NCBI RefSeq assembly: GCF_003996965.1
Contig: NZ_QWDM01000006.1
Location: forward strand, 124,001-188,000
Length of the DNA stretch: 64,000 bases
Direction of reading: 5' to 3'
Source of the DNA: Flavobacterium cupreum
GTDB taxonomy: Bacteria > Bacteroidota > Bacteroidia > Flavobacteriales > Flavobacteriaceae
Shown one piece after another: positions 53,402-62,983 of the stretch. Under the pieces are notes generated by a model. That model searched no databases. It was given only the letters and a program-made list of their open reading frames with translations, and had not been told where the DNA came from. The first letter of the stretch is position 1, and every line of letters starts with the position of its first letter. A program made the translations under genes and the position numbers.

Positions 53402-54142
53402 ATGAAGCTAAGAGCCGATAATTTAATCAAAACCTACAAAGGCCGGAGTGTTGTAAAAGGAATTTCTGTTGAAGTAAACCAGGGAGAAATCGTTGGTCTT
53501 CTGGGTCCGAACGGTGCCGGAAAAACAACTTCTTTTTACATGATTGTAGGATTGGTAAAACCAAATCAGGGAAATATTTACCTCGATGATTTAAACATTA
53601 CTGATTATCCGATGTACAAGCGTGCCCAACAGGGCATTGGTTATCTGGCACAGGAAGCTTCTGTTTTTAGAAAATTAAGCATTGAAGATAATATCCTAAG
53701 TGTGCTGCAATTAACGAAACTTTCTAAAGAAGAGCAGATTGCCAAAATGGAAAGTTTAATTGAAGAATTCAGCTTGGAACATATTCGAACCAACCGGGGT
53801 GATTTACTTTCAGGAGGAGAGCGCCGTCGTACCGAAATCGCACGTGCACTGGCTACCGATCCGAAGTTTATCTTACTGGATGAGCCTTTTGCCGGAGTTG
53901 ACCCGGTTGCCGTTGAAGATATCCAGCGAATTGTAGCACAGCTGAAAAACAAAAACATCGGGATTCTTATTACCGATCACAACGTACAGGAAACTTTAGC
54001 AATCACTGATAAAACCTACCTAATGTTTGAAGGAGGTATCCTGAAAGCCGGAATTCCCGAAGAGCTGGTTGAAGATGAAATGGTTCGCCGTGTGTATCTT
54101 GGGCAAAACTTCGAACTACGTAAGAAGAAACTGGAATTTTAA
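53402..54142 (+). CDS. lptB: LPS export ABC transporter ATP-binding protein
   Basis: The ATPase of the LptB2FGC machine that drives LPS from the inner to the outer membrane. Walker A GLLGPNGAGKTTSFYM (about 32-47), Q-loop YLAQEASVFRKL, signature LLSGGERRRTEIARALA, Walker B FILLDEPFAGVDPVAVEDIQ and switch His ITDHNVQETL. The C-terminal VYLGQNFELRKKK is typical. At 246 aa it is of usual length. Its partner permeases are not in the window; it is close to kdsD, which makes the Kdo precursor of LPS. Confidence 0.96.
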   Translation: MKLRADNLIKTYKGRSVVKGISVEVNQGEIVGLLGPNGAGKTTSFYMIVGLVKPNQGNIYLDDLNITDYPMYKRAQQGIGYLAQEASVFRKLSIEDNILSVLQLTKLSKEEQIAKMESLIEEFSLEHIRTNRGDLLSGGERRRTEIARALATDPKFILLDEPFAGVDPVAVEDIQRIVAQLKNKNIGILITDHNVQETLAITDKTYLMFEGGILKAGIPEELVEDEMVRRVYLGQNFELRKKKLEF

Positions 54143-54152
54143 AATAAGTCAC

Positions 54153-54215
54153 AGTATTTAGTCTCAGTCGCAGTATTCAGTCACAGTGTGAGAACTGAGA
54201 CTGCGACTAGATACT
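54153..54215. repeat. Imperfect hairpin between convergent lptB and GH25 genes
   Basis: Arms of 22 nt (54153-54174 and 54194-54215) pair with three mismatches. They are built from CAGTC/ACTGAG words. Probably acts as a bidirectional terminator, or is a decayed repeat of the intergenic class. Confidence 0.6.
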
Positions 54216-54227
54216 ACGACTAAAAAC

Positions 54228-55085
54228 TCAATCAACGGTTATAAACTGCAATTGCTGTAAATCCCCGTTATAAATATTCACATCGACTGTGCGCTCAATT
54301 CCGGGCACTGTTGCTTTTTCTGTAAACTGCCAGAATAACCAGTCGTCTTCGATTCTTTCTCTGTAGAAATTATAATTGGCGATCCAGAACAAATATTCTC
54401 CGAATTCATCCTTAAGGAAATCAGCATAATATCTTTCGCCTGTGTAGATTATTGGCCGTACTTTATAGTGATTTTCTACTTTTAGCAACCAGCGTTTCAA
54501 TCCTTTCTTAAGACTGTCCAGCGATTGATTTTTGGGTAATTTTTCAATATCCAGCACCGGTGGCAAATCGCCTTTTTCCAATTTTACTGTTTTGATAAAA
54601 AGATCCGCCTGTTCGATAGAATTTTCGTTTGGGCGATAATAGTGATAAGCACCACGGATCATTTTATTTTCTTTGGCACCTATCCAGTTTCGCTTAAACT
54701 GAAAATCTTTTCTGTCCCTGCCCACGGTTGCCCTGATAAATACAAAATCCAGCGGGTACTTTTGCTCGAGGGTATCTACATAAGACCAACTTATTTTTCC
54801 CTGATATTCGGAAACATCCAGGCCAATTGATTTTCCTTCATGTTTTGCGAGAACCTGAAAATTTCGCACATCCGAAAGTCGTTTGTCTTCTATTTCCTTT
54901 TCGGAAAGTTTTTCCTTTTTAAAGCCCAGATAATACGCCAGTCCTCTGCGATAATGATAAACACCACCCAGAAAAAGGCCAATAAAAACAATAAGAGTCA
55001 GGTATCGAAAAAATTTACCAATCGAAGAGCGTGAACTCGTTTTTCGATTATAGCTTTGTTTTCTTGTAACAGGTTTTCTTTTCAT
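54228..55085 (-). CDS. Glycoside hydrolase family 25 (lysozyme-like), membrane-anchored
   Basis: A 285-aa protein with a basic N-terminus (KRKPVTRKQSYNRKTSSRSS), one membrane anchor (about 26-45) and a GH25 muramidase domain (about 80-280). The catalytic region has GLDVSEYQGKISW and PPVLDIEKLP (catalytic Asp/Glu), with GAYHYYRPNENS, YTGERYYADFL and LFWIANYNFYRE. It would cut the peptidoglycan glycan strand from the periplasmic side. Eleven bp separate it from pssA; both are read leftward and may be co-transcribed. Confidence 0.92.
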   Translation of the reverse strand: MKRKPVTRKQSYNRKTSSRSSIGKFFRYLTLIVFIGLFLGGVYHYRRGLAYYLGFKKEKLSEKEIEDKRLSDVRNFQVLAKHEGKSIGLDVSEYQGKISWSYVDTLEQKYPLDFVFIRATVGRDRKDFQFKRNWIGAKENKMIRGAYHYYRPNENSIEQADLFIKTVKLEKGDLPPVLDIEKLPKNQSLDSLKKGLKRWLLKVENHYKVRPIIYTGERYYADFLKDEFGEYLFWIANYNFYRERIEDDWLFWQFTEKATVPGIERTVDVNIYNGDLQQLQFITVD

Positions 55086-55096
55086 TCCGCAAAAAA

Positions 55097-55807
55097 CTAC
55101 TTTTTCAGAAACATATTATTTACTACCGATAATACTACATAAAAAATGATAATTAACGGAATTGCCATGTATTGAAGCAATACTACTAACAACAAACAAA
55201 TTACTAAAAACACGATCTGAAGTACATTGTCTTTTAGATTAAACTTCTTAATTTTTAATGAAAACAGAGGAATTTCAGCGTTTAGTATATAAGCGCTAAC
55301 CAACGTAATAAGAAGTAAAACCCATTGGTTGGTTAAAATTTCAAGCATCATTAAAGAATCCGAAAATTCTATCACCAAAGGCAGACTTAAAATAAACAGG
55401 GCATTTGCCGGTGTCGGCAAGCCAATAAAAGAATCAGTCTGACGCGTATCGATATTAAAATTTGCCAGTCTGTAGCAGGAACCCAGGGTAACGATGAACC
55501 CTAAAAAGGGAATGAAAGGATTTGTACCCAATTCATGTGCGCTGTTCGCATACAAGCTAAACATCACATAACCCGGCACTACCCCGCTGGTCACCATATC
55601 AGCCAAAGAGTCGAGTTGCAGCCCAAGGGGACTGGAAACTTTAAACAATCTGGCAAAAAATCCATCAAAAAAATCAAAAAAGATACCTAAACAAACCATG
55701 TAAAAAGCCATTAAATAATTGGCTTCAGAAACATAAACAACTGCTATGCAACCGCAAAAAAGATTGATTAATGTAATTAAATTAGGAATGTGTTTTTTAA
55801 TATTCAT
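55097..55807 (-). CDS. pssA: CDP-diacylglycerol-serine O-phosphatidyltransferase
   Basis: A membrane enzyme that makes phosphatidylserine, precursor of phosphatidylethanolamine. The CDP-alcohol phosphotransferase signature is clear: FFDFFDGFFARLFKVSSPLG followed by LDSLADMVTSG. About six to eight helices fill the 236 residues. The ATG at 55807 gives MNIKKHIPNLITLIN, typical. psd is not adjacent. It precedes the GH25 gene by 11 bp. Confidence 0.95.
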   Translation of the reverse strand: MNIKKHIPNLITLINLFCGCIAVVYVSEANYLMAFYMVCLGIFFDFFDGFFARLFKVSSPLGLQLDSLADMVTSGVVPGYVMFSLYANSAHELGTNPFIPFLGFIVTLGSCYRLANFNIDTRQTDSFIGLPTPANALFILSLPLVIEFSDSLMMLEILTNQWVLLLITLVSAYILNAEIPLFSLKIKKFNLKDNVLQIVFLVICLLLVVLLQYMAIPLIIIFYVVLSVVNNMFLKK

Positions 55808-55949
55808 CTTTATAAATTTTGATAATGGTGAGCAACAAATTTAGCACAATAACTGAATCTAAAACAGCTTTTTCAGGGAGTTTTTTATCGTAAATCCTGA
55901 CTTTCGCAATATTTATCAAAATCCATAAATTTAGATGCGTAAAATATTA

Positions 55950-55957
55950 TATTTTTG
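55950..55957 (+). promoter_or_regulatory. -7 box of the PorV-like gene
   Basis: TATTTTTG, 42 nt before the TTG start at 55999; -33 element weak. Confidence 0.45.
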
Positions 55958-55998
55958 ATAAAAATTAAAACAGACCCCGGTTTACAAAAAAATATCCG

Positions 55999-57066
55999 TT
56001 GAAGAAACTTTTCGTGCTTTTATTATTAGGGAATTGTACCATACAATATGCGCAGACTGTTCGAAAATATTCGAATGAGTTTATGAATATTGGCGTTGAT
56101 GCTGCTGCCCTTGGAATGTCGAGCGCTGTCGTAGCCTCGACCAGTGATGTGAACTCCGTTTACTGGAATCCGGCAGGTCTGACGCACCTTGAAGATCATC
56201 AGATTTCATTGATGCATGCCAATTATTTTGCCAACATCGCACAGTATGACTACATAGGCTACGCCAGTCCGATCGATGACAGAAGTGCCTGGGGGATTTC
56301 GATGATTCGTTTTGGGGTTGATGATATTATGGACACCACCGAATTAATCGACAGTCAGGGAAACATTGATTACAACCGAATTAGTCTCTTTTCAACTGCC
56401 GATTATGGTTTTACCTTTTCATACGCCAGAAAATTACCTGTAGAAGGATTTCAATATGGTGTCAATGCGAAAGTGATTCGTCGTATTATCGGAAAGTTTG
56501 CCAATTCCTGGGGATTTGGTTTTGATTTTGGGTTACAATTCGAAAAAAACGACTGGAAATTTGGTTTGATGCTCCGCGACATTACCACCACTTATAATGT
56601 GTGGAATATTGATGAGGAGGAATATAAAAAAATATCCAATGCTATTCCGGGAGAAAATAATGAATTGCCTGAAAGTACGGAGATTACTTTACCAAAAGCA
56701 CAGCTGGGCGTATCCAGAAAAATTGAATTTCATAATGATTACAGCCTTTTGATTGCCACGACTCTGAACATGCGTTTTGAACAGACGAACGATATTATTT
56801 CGTCAAAAGTGGTGAGTATAGATCCTGCAGTGGGTTTTGAATTTGGTTATACTGATTTGGTATTTTTAAGGGCCGGAGCAGGAAATTTTCAGAATGTGAC
56901 GCAATTGGACAATACTGAAAAAATAAATTTTCAACCGAATATTGGTTTGGGTTTCAAATACAAAGGCATTCAGGTCGATTATGCTTTGACCGATCTGGGC
57001 AATCAGAGTACTGCTTTGTACTCCAATATTTTTTCATTAAAAGTAGATTTAGGTATCTTTAGATAA
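55999..57066 (+). CDS. PorV/PorQ-family outer-membrane protein
   Basis: A 355-aa beta-barrel protein of the PorV/PorQ group: signal peptide (1-18, IQYAQ), then SNEFMNIGVDAAALGMSSAVVASTSD, VYWNPAGLTHLEDHQISLMH and a series of alternating strands. These proteins shuttle or receive cargo in the type IX secretion system. It is not in a known T9SS locus here, so its exact role is open. The start is TTG (no upstream ATG in frame; TTG-AAG-AAA-CTT reads as the signal peptide). It is followed by the Lnb-like gene, 37 bp away. Confidence 0.85.
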   Translation: MKKLFVLLLLGNCTIQYAQTVRKYSNEFMNIGVDAAALGMSSAVVASTSDVNSVYWNPAGLTHLEDHQISLMHANYFANIAQYDYIGYASPIDDRSAWGISMIRFGVDDIMDTTELIDSQGNIDYNRISLFSTADYGFTFSYARKLPVEGFQYGVNAKVIRRIIGKFANSWGFGFDFGLQFEKNDWKFGLMLRDITTTYNVWNIDEEEYKKISNAIPGENNELPESTEITLPKAQLGVSRKIEFHNDYSLLIATTLNMRFEQTNDIISSKVVSIDPAVGFEFGYTDLVFLRAGAGNFQNVTQLDNTEKINFQPNIGLGFKYKGIQVDYALTDLGNQSTALYSNIFSLKVDLGIFR

Positions 57067-57103
57067 TAATTACAAACCATTGAACTTCTTAAAATTTTAA
57101 ATC

Positions 57104-58237
57104 ATGAAAAAAGTCATTTTCAAAATAACACTTTTTACTTTATTATTAAGTTTTACCAGTGGTTTCAGCCAAAACCTGCCTTTATCCAAGGAAGCAAAAA
57201 TAAGCGTCATTACCTGTGGTCTGGGCAACGAAAGCTATTCCTTTTTTGGACATACTGCTATTCGCGTCACTGATCCGCTAAATACTATTGATGTGGTTTA
57301 TAATTATGGCAATTTTGATTTCAGGACTCCCAATTTCGTGGCAAAATTCGCAAAAGGGGACTTGCAATATTTTGTTAGTGCCCGCCCGTTTCCTGAATTC
57401 CTAAGTGATTATACTTCTGAAAGAAGAAGTGTTTACGAGCAGGAATTGCTTCTTTCTCCTGAATTGAAACAAACTCTTTTTGATAAATTAAACGCCACAC
57501 TGTTTTCTGAAGATCGTTATTATACTTATAAATTTATCGACAAGAACTGTACATCGATGGTAGTGGACATCATTAATGCTACTTTGGGCCAAAATGTTCT
57601 TGTCAAAAAAGGAGATACAGACATTACATACAGATCTATTTTATACCCTTATTTTGACGGGCATTTTTATGAAAAATTGGGAACCAGCATTATTTTCGGG
57701 ACAAAAGTCGATCAGTTAGGAACCAAAATATTCCTGCCTTTTGAATTAAAAAACAGTTTAGAAAAAACGACTTTTCAGAACCAGCCTCTGGTAAGCAAAA
57801 GCAAAACTCTTTTAAGTTTCGAAAAAGAAACGCCATCCTCTTGGTGGAATAATGTGTATACGTATCTTTTTATTCTGGCTTTTGTTGTCATAGCACACAA
57901 TAAAGTAGTCGACAAGATTTACCTTTTGATTCTTTCCTTAACCGGAATCTTTTTTATTGTTGTCGGATTTTATTCTCTTCACCTGGAACTGGCGATGAAT
58001 TACAACACACTTTTATTCAGTCCGCTTTTGCTGATCTTACTTTTCCTGTCCCTTGCAAAAAACAAAAGATGGACGTACCGATTTTCTGTTTTGCATTTAA
58101 TTTTCCTGATTGTTTATGCCATTTTCATGATCAATAAAGCACACTTTTTGATTGTCCTGCCTCTCATAATTACAAGTGGTTTTGTTTTGGTAAGGGTTGC
58201 GATTCGAAACAAAAAACGTATTCCGATTATCATCTAA
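57104..58237 (+). CDS. lnb: DUF4105/Lnb-type membrane protein (lipoprotein N-acyltransferase-like)
   Basis: A 377-aa protein: signal peptide (1-22, SGFSQ), a periplasmic N-terminal domain (about 28-245) with the conserved FFGHTAIRV (His) and KFIDKNCTSMVVD (Cys) motifs, then five membrane helices (about 248-370) and a basic end (KKRIPII). This is the DUF4105 domain. I recall it as the Bacteroidota enzyme Lnb that N-acylates lipoproteins, replacing the Lnt of proteobacteria; this recollection should be checked. It is preceded by the PorV-like gene in the same direction. If Lnb is right, it would mature the many lipoproteins in this window. Confidence 0.8.
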   Translation: MKKVIFKITLFTLLLSFTSGFSQNLPLSKEAKISVITCGLGNESYSFFGHTAIRVTDPLNTIDVVYNYGNFDFRTPNFVAKFAKGDLQYFVSARPFPEFLSDYTSERRSVYEQELLLSPELKQTLFDKLNATLFSEDRYYTYKFIDKNCTSMVVDIINATLGQNVLVKKGDTDITYRSILYPYFDGHFYEKLGTSIIFGTKVDQLGTKIFLPFELKNSLEKTTFQNQPLVSKSKTLLSFEKETPSSWWNNVYTYLFILAFVVIAHNKVVDKIYLLILSLTGIFFIVVGFYSLHLELAMNYNTLLFSPLLLILLFLSLAKNKRWTYRFSVLHLIFLIVYAIFMINKAHFLIVLPLIITSGFVLVRVAIRNKKRIPIII

Positions 58238-58239
58238 AA

Positions 58240-59634
58240 TTATTGTCCGCGGTAGAAAACAATTGTTGTGATGGTTTTAAAAGTAATACTGACGTCCAGA
58301 AAAATACTTCTGTGCTTGATGTAATACAAATCGTACTGCAATTTTATGAGACTCTCTTCGATAGATTCACCATACGAATAATTGACTTGTGCCCAACCTG
58401 TAAGACCCGGCTTTATAACATGTCTTGTTTCATAAAAAGGCATTCTCTGGGCAATTTCGGCAACGAAAAAAGGACGTTCAGGTCTTGGTCCGATCACGGC
58501 CATATCTCCAATAAGAACATTGAAAAACTGGGGCAGTTCGTCTATTCTGGATTTACGCATAAATTTTCCAAATGGCGTAATACGTTTATCATTTGAAGTG
58601 GCAAAAACAACTCCGCCGGATTCCGAGTTTTCGACCATTGTTCTAAATTTATAAATTTTAAAAACAATCCCGTTTTTACCTACTCTCTCCTGGGTGTAAA
58701 ACAGGCTTCCCTTATTGCCAATACTATTTCCAAGAAAAATAAAAGGAATAAAAACAAAGCAAATCAATAAGCCGATAACTGAAAACAGCAGTTCCAGAAA
58801 GCGAACTAAGAAGAGGTATAATTTATTATTATTACTTCGGCTGAAAGGGAAAAAGCGATAAAAATCGCGTGAGATATAGTGTACCGGAATACGTTGTGTT
58901 TTACTTTCGTAAACCTGCGTATATTCTCTAATTACGTTTCCGGACTCTAATAAATGCAGTATGGTCTGATACAAATCTGTGGTGATTCCATCAGTGTTCT
59001 GAGAAGCAATTACAATTTCAGAGATGCTGTGACCTGAAACAAAGGCTTCTAAATCTTCCTTTTTGATTTCTTTGACATAATGAAAATCTAAGTTTTCATT
59101 AGAAACGGAATCTGAATTTACAAATCCGGCTATTTTATAATGAGGATCTACATTTTCAAGTCCCAAAACCAATTCTTCCACCTGATTCTGATCACATATT
59201 AAAACAACATTTTGGATAAACCGGTGAGAAGCCAGAAAGTATACATACAAGTATCGCCAGATCAACAGAGAAGAAAGAACTGCAAAATAAAAGATCACAA
59301 TTGCGATTCTGTGTTTGGGCAATTCGGGGGATAAAACAGGAGTCAGTAAATAAACAATTACTGTTGTGCTTACTGTAAAGATGGTGCTTCTGAGGATTTG
59401 AAACTGATTGCTGGCCACCTGTAAATTATACATTTCGAAAATAGATCCAAACATATAGATGTAAAAGATCAATACGATCTCCCAATAATAATTGGCACTT
59501 GAAAACACAAAGTATTTAAAATCAGTAGTTACACTCAGCAAAAAAAGTGTACCTAAGACAAATACTGCATCTAAAATATGGAGCAGTACTTTGCGTTCCG
59601 ATATCTCGAAATGAATTTTTTTATTTAATAACAT
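58240..59634 (-). CDS. Undecaprenyl-phosphate sugar-phosphate transferase (WcaJ-like)
   Basis: A 464-aa initiating transferase for surface polysaccharide. Five N-terminal helices (about 10-135), a cytosolic CoA-binding-like region (about 140-270) and the C-terminal catalytic bacterial sugar transferase domain: GSLFYTQERVGKNGIVFKIYKFRTM, RITPFGKFMRKSRIDELPQF, NVLIGDMAVIGPRPERPFFV and HVIKPGLTGWAQVNYSYG. It ends TTIVFYRGQ, typical. The last gene of the leftward cluster in the window, 61 bp after the ligase gene. It should move a sugar-phosphate from UDP-sugar to undecaprenyl phosphate. Confidence 0.93.
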   Translation of the reverse strand: MLLNKKIHFEISERKVLLHILDAVFVLGTLFLLSVTTDFKYFVFSSANYYWEIVLIFYIYMFGSIFEMYNLQVASNQFQILRSTIFTVSTTVIVYLLTPVLSPELPKHRIAIVIFYFAVLSSLLIWRYLYVYFLASHRFIQNVVLICDQNQVEELVLGLENVDPHYKIAGFVNSDSVSNENLDFHYVKEIKKEDLEAFVSGHSISEIVIASQNTDGITTDLYQTILHLLESGNVIREYTQVYESKTQRIPVHYISRDFYRFFPFSRSNNNKLYLFLVRFLELLFSVIGLLICFVFIPFIFLGNSIGNKGSLFYTQERVGKNGIVFKIYKFRTMVENSESGGVVFATSNDKRITPFGKFMRKSRIDELPQFFNVLIGDMAVIGPRPERPFFVAEIAQRMPFYETRHVIKPGLTGWAQVNYSYGESIEESLIKLQYDLYYIKHRSIFLDVSITFKTITTIVFYRGQ

Positions 59635-59695
59635 CTATTCTACGGTTTAATTTGGGGTAATTAACTCGAAGCAAATGTATTATAAAAAAAAGGAA

Positions 59696-61045
59696 TTAAT
59701 CGTCTGAATTCTCAGGTTTTTCAGGAATCTTAATCTGGACAGAGAGAAGTGCCAAAGCGTAGACAAATGCGGGAGCAGCCATCCTCATAGCGGCATGATT
59801 AATTGTTAACAGCCAGAAAGCCAGAAAAGAAAGGGCAAATATATTTTGACGGTTATTCACAAATAACAATAATGGCGTAAATAATAAAATCATCAGATCA
59901 ATTAAGCCCAGACTGCCATGTTCGGCTACCATCCTTGTAATTTCATTGTGCGATGCCGCTTCAATTCCCGTTTCTTCTTTTCTAATCTCTTTGTTTCTGC
60001 CGACACCTACACCAAAAACAGGGTTTTCCACAAACATTTGAAGTTCTGAAGCGATAAGGGTTTCCCGGCCTGATAGTTTACTTTTTTTAACCCTTCCCAA
60101 AGCATCCTGATTGGAGTATCTTTTATTGATCAGTCCGCTGGTTTGAAATGAAGAATAACCCCAAACCCCGATTCCTGCCAAAAATGTCATTAACATAATC
60201 AGTCCAATTTTTGACTTAGCTACCGCATTTCCCTGATAGTACAATATCATTAAAAGCAGGATAATCATTACGACACCTGTCATTACTCCTCCTCTTGAAA
60301 AAGTAACAATTCCCCTAAAAGCAAAAACCATCACAAGGACAGCATTCAACGCGATTAGAAATTTGCTTTTTGAATTTAGTAATAATTGTACAAAAAAGAC
60401 AAAAATTCCCAATCCCAAAATTGTAGATACCTGATTGGGGCCAAACCCTCCTGAAGTGGCGAAATTAGATTCTGTACTTGTAACAACGTCCCTCACACTT
60501 GGGGAATACAAAAAAAGATAAACTGTAATAGAAATCAATGGAAAGCACAAAGCAGCTATAACTGTCTTCAGTCTCTCAAAAGTTATTTTTCTCTGATAAC
60601 AATAAATGGCTGAAATTCCCAGACAAACCGGTCCGGAAATATTAAAAGCAATTGCTTTCCTGATATCAGTGTCAAAGTTTAAAGAGAAAACCGATATTAT
60701 AATTCCCGGAATAAGAAGTAAAAAGAAGATCCAGTATACTAATGCTTTCCTGGAAAAACCGGAATAAATAATGCCGGTAAACATAAAAATCATAACGGCA
60801 TATTTACCAAATTCATTCAGAATCACTCCGTTTGTCATCCTTAAAAGTACCTCTGCCCCTACTACATAAGCCGACATGATGAGAACTTCATTATTCCTGT
60901 TCCTGTTTTTAATAATGTAGAAAAGTCCAAAAACAAAAATAGAGAGGGTGTAAATTTTTGTAATAAAAGGCAAAATAAAAACCAACACTCCTATAAAGGC
61001 ATGAAATGCAATTAAATGAACATAAGATAATGAGGTTTTTTTCAT
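59696..61045 (-). CDS. O-antigen ligase / Wzy-type polymerase
   Basis: A 449-aa integral membrane protein with about twelve helices and the Wzy_C-like periplasmic loop (about 325-395): ENPVFGVGVGRNKEIR and AASHNEITRMVAEHGSLG (conserved His-Asn-Glu region). Family members either polymerise repeat units or ligate O-antigen to lipid A core; which one cannot be told from sequence. The gene is 3 bp from the glycosyltransferase gene upstream. Confidence 0.9.
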   Translation of the reverse strand: MKKTSLSYVHLIAFHAFIGVLVFILPFITKIYTLSIFVFGLFYIIKNRNRNNEVLIMSAYVVGAEVLLRMTNGVILNEFGKYAVMIFMFTGIIYSGFSRKALVYWIFFLLLIPGIIISVFSLNFDTDIRKAIAFNISGPVCLGISAIYCYQRKITFERLKTVIAALCFPLISITVYLFLYSPSVRDVVTSTESNFATSGGFGPNQVSTILGLGIFVFFVQLLLNSKSKFLIALNAVLVMVFAFRGIVTFSRGGVMTGVVMIILLLMILYYQGNAVAKSKIGLIMLMTFLAGIGVWGYSSFQTSGLINKRYSNQDALGRVKKSKLSGRETLIASELQMFVENPVFGVGVGRNKEIRKEETGIEAASHNEITRMVAEHGSLGLIDLMILLFTPLLLFVNNRQNIFALSFLAFWLLTINHAAMRMAAPAFVYALALLSVQIKIPEKPENSDD

Positions 61046-61048
61046 GAA

Positions 61049-62119
61049 TTATTTTTTATAAGCCTGTATAAGCTTTTCAACTATCGTTTCTTGTGAATAG
61101 TCCTTAACCAGTATTTCATGCAGATTGCTGGCTAAAACTTCTCTTAATGCTTCAGTTTTGGTTATTTTTTCCAACTGTTGCTTTATTTCAGCATCTCTTA
61201 ATGGATGAAATAACAATCCGTTAAATTCATCCTGAATAAGCTCAGGGCAATATCCCACATTGGTAGAAACTACTGCCAGTTTAGCGGCAGCATATTCCAG
61301 TAATGTCACAGGAAATCCTTCCTGAGTGGAAGCCAGAACACCCACTGACGCTTGCGAGAGAATATATTTGATGTCACTTTTTTCTCCGCACAAATGTATA
61401 TGATTTTCTAATGCATTAGATTTTATAAAGTCTTTTAATTCCTGCGAATACGGATCAGCATAATCTTTTCCAATCAAATGTAAGGTCCAGCCGGATTCCT
61501 TTAAATTTAAATCACTGAAAGCGCTAAGAATAGAAATATGATTTTTTGGCTTTTTTAAATTTGCCAAAAAAACAATTCGTTTTCCATTTTCGCCTTTCAG
61601 TTGTGTAATTTCCGGGTTTTCATTTTGCTCTACAAGAAAATTAGGAACAAAAATCACCTTTTTACAATTCATGTTCTTTCTGCTCCATTCCTGCAATTGC
61701 AGGTTCACCACAAAAACAGAATGAAAAAAGAATGATGCAAAAATCAAAATCCGGTTTTGTTTTTTTGATTCCTTTGCACGGCTTCCGTAATGATCATGCC
61801 ATATTATCTTGATTCCCGGCATCGTAAATTTCACCAAAACGGCTGTAAAAAAAGAAGAACTGTGGGCATGAATAATATCAATTTTGTTTTTTTTCAGGTA
61901 TTTTCTCAATTTGAAAATAGCTTTAAAATCGATTTTCTTTTCTTTTTTTAAAAAGAGATACGACACTTTTTCATTGATAAGATTTACTAATTGCCCTTCT
62001 TTCCTGGTCGTCACTAACCCGGAGAATTCAATTTTACCGGCCAGAATATTGGCATAGTTGACTGCCATGCGTTCAGCACCGCCAGCTTCGAGTGAATCTA
62101 TAATCTGAACAATCCTCAT
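61049..62119 (-). CDS. Glycosyltransferase, GT4-like
   Basis: A 356-aa GT-B enzyme. N-terminal QIIDSLEAGGAERMAVNYANIL, C-terminal donor domain with NPEITQLKGENGKRIVFLANLKKPKN, the LIGKDYADPYSQEL region and the E-x7-E motif STQEGFPVTLLEYAAAKLAV. It probably transfers a sugar to a lipid-linked surface polysaccharide. The stop abuts the ligase gene by 3 bp. It starts directly next to the methyltransferase stop. Confidence 0.92.
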   Translation of the reverse strand: MRIVQIIDSLEAGGAERMAVNYANILAGKIEFSGLVTTRKEGQLVNLINEKVSYLFLKKEKKIDFKAIFKLRKYLKKNKIDIIHAHSSSFFTAVLVKFTMPGIKIIWHDHYGSRAKESKKQNRILIFASFFFHSVFVVNLQLQEWSRKNMNCKKVIFVPNFLVEQNENPEITQLKGENGKRIVFLANLKKPKNHISILSAFSDLNLKESGWTLHLIGKDYADPYSQELKDFIKSNALENHIHLCGEKSDIKYILSQASVGVLASTQEGFPVTLLEYAAAKLAVVSTNVGYCPELIQDEFNGLLFHPLRDAEIKQQLEKITKTEALREVLASNLHEILVKDYSQETIVEKLIQAYKK

Positions 62120-62983
62120 TTATTTCTTTTTCAGTAAAATATTGATATTTCCTGCCATTAATTCTTCATCCGTAAAATTATTAAAATCGTCATGGATTTT
62201 TAATTTGCTGAATTTCTTAAAGCTTTCAGATTCCATATTGATGGTACTGTGTTCAAAAAAGGTTATTTCAAACTCGTTTTGAAAAAGCGCTAAATACTGC
62301 GGGAGCCTTAATCTGTTGTGGTAATCGAATTTAGTTTGTATCTGATTCCATTCTGCTTCACTGTATTTCAGGAAATCCTGCAATGACAACGAAGAATCCT
62401 GATAAGCCCTGTGATCGCTGGGAGAAATCAGGTGCAATATATGGCTGCCTGATTTTAAATTAGCCAGCATAAACTGATGCATTCTGGCAATTTCACCCGG
62501 AGGCACATGTTCCAGAACAAATCTTGACACGATCAAATCTATATCTTTAAGATCCCCGTTACAAATATCGGTTTTAGGATAATAAAAAATGTTTTTAAGA
62601 AGGGGATATTTGCTTTTGCTATCCGTTTCTACCGTATATTTTGAGCTATAATAGCTGTTCAGTTTCGCTACTTCTTTTGTGCTGTAGTGCTCGTTTATAT
62701 CGTACGTATCTACCTGTCTGGCTTTTCCATCCAAAATTAACTGATACGGAAAAATAGGCACCCAGCCCGAACCTAATTCGGCGATTTTTGTGCCTTCGAT
62801 ACTAACATTATTATCATGCAAAATTCTTACTATGGTTTGGTAGCTATCGTTTGTAGAACGGATTTTATCTTCCAGGGTTAATTTACCTCCAATATTTTGC
62901 AAAAAATGATATACCGCATAGCCCAGACGATCAGGCAACACGGAAAGAACTTTAAAGATATTGGTTTTTAAGCTATGCTTCAT
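62120..62983 (-). CDS. SAM-dependent methyltransferase of the polysaccharide cluster
   Basis: A 287-aa class I methyltransferase-like protein. The SAM-binding motif I is IAELGSGWVPIFPYQL, with the acidic motif VDTYDINEHY and the DLIVSRFVLEHVPPGEI post-motif. It could methylate a sugar in the growing repeat unit; the substrate is unknown. It overlaps the upstream partial glycosyltransferase by 11 bp, and the next gene begins at 62119. Confidence 0.85.
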   Translation of the reverse strand: MKHSLKTNIFKVLSVLPDRLGYAVYHFLQNIGGKLTLEDKIRSTNDSYQTIVRILHDNNVSIEGTKIAELGSGWVPIFPYQLILDGKARQVDTYDINEHYSTKEVAKLNSYYSSKYTVETDSKSKYPLLKNIFYYPKTDICNGDLKDIDLIVSRFVLEHVPPGEIARMHQFMLANLKSGSHILHLISPSDHRAYQDSSLSLQDFLKYSEAEWNQIQTKFDYHNRLRLPQYLALFQNEFEITFFEHSTINMESESFKKFSKLKIHDDFNNFTDEELMAGNINILLKKK

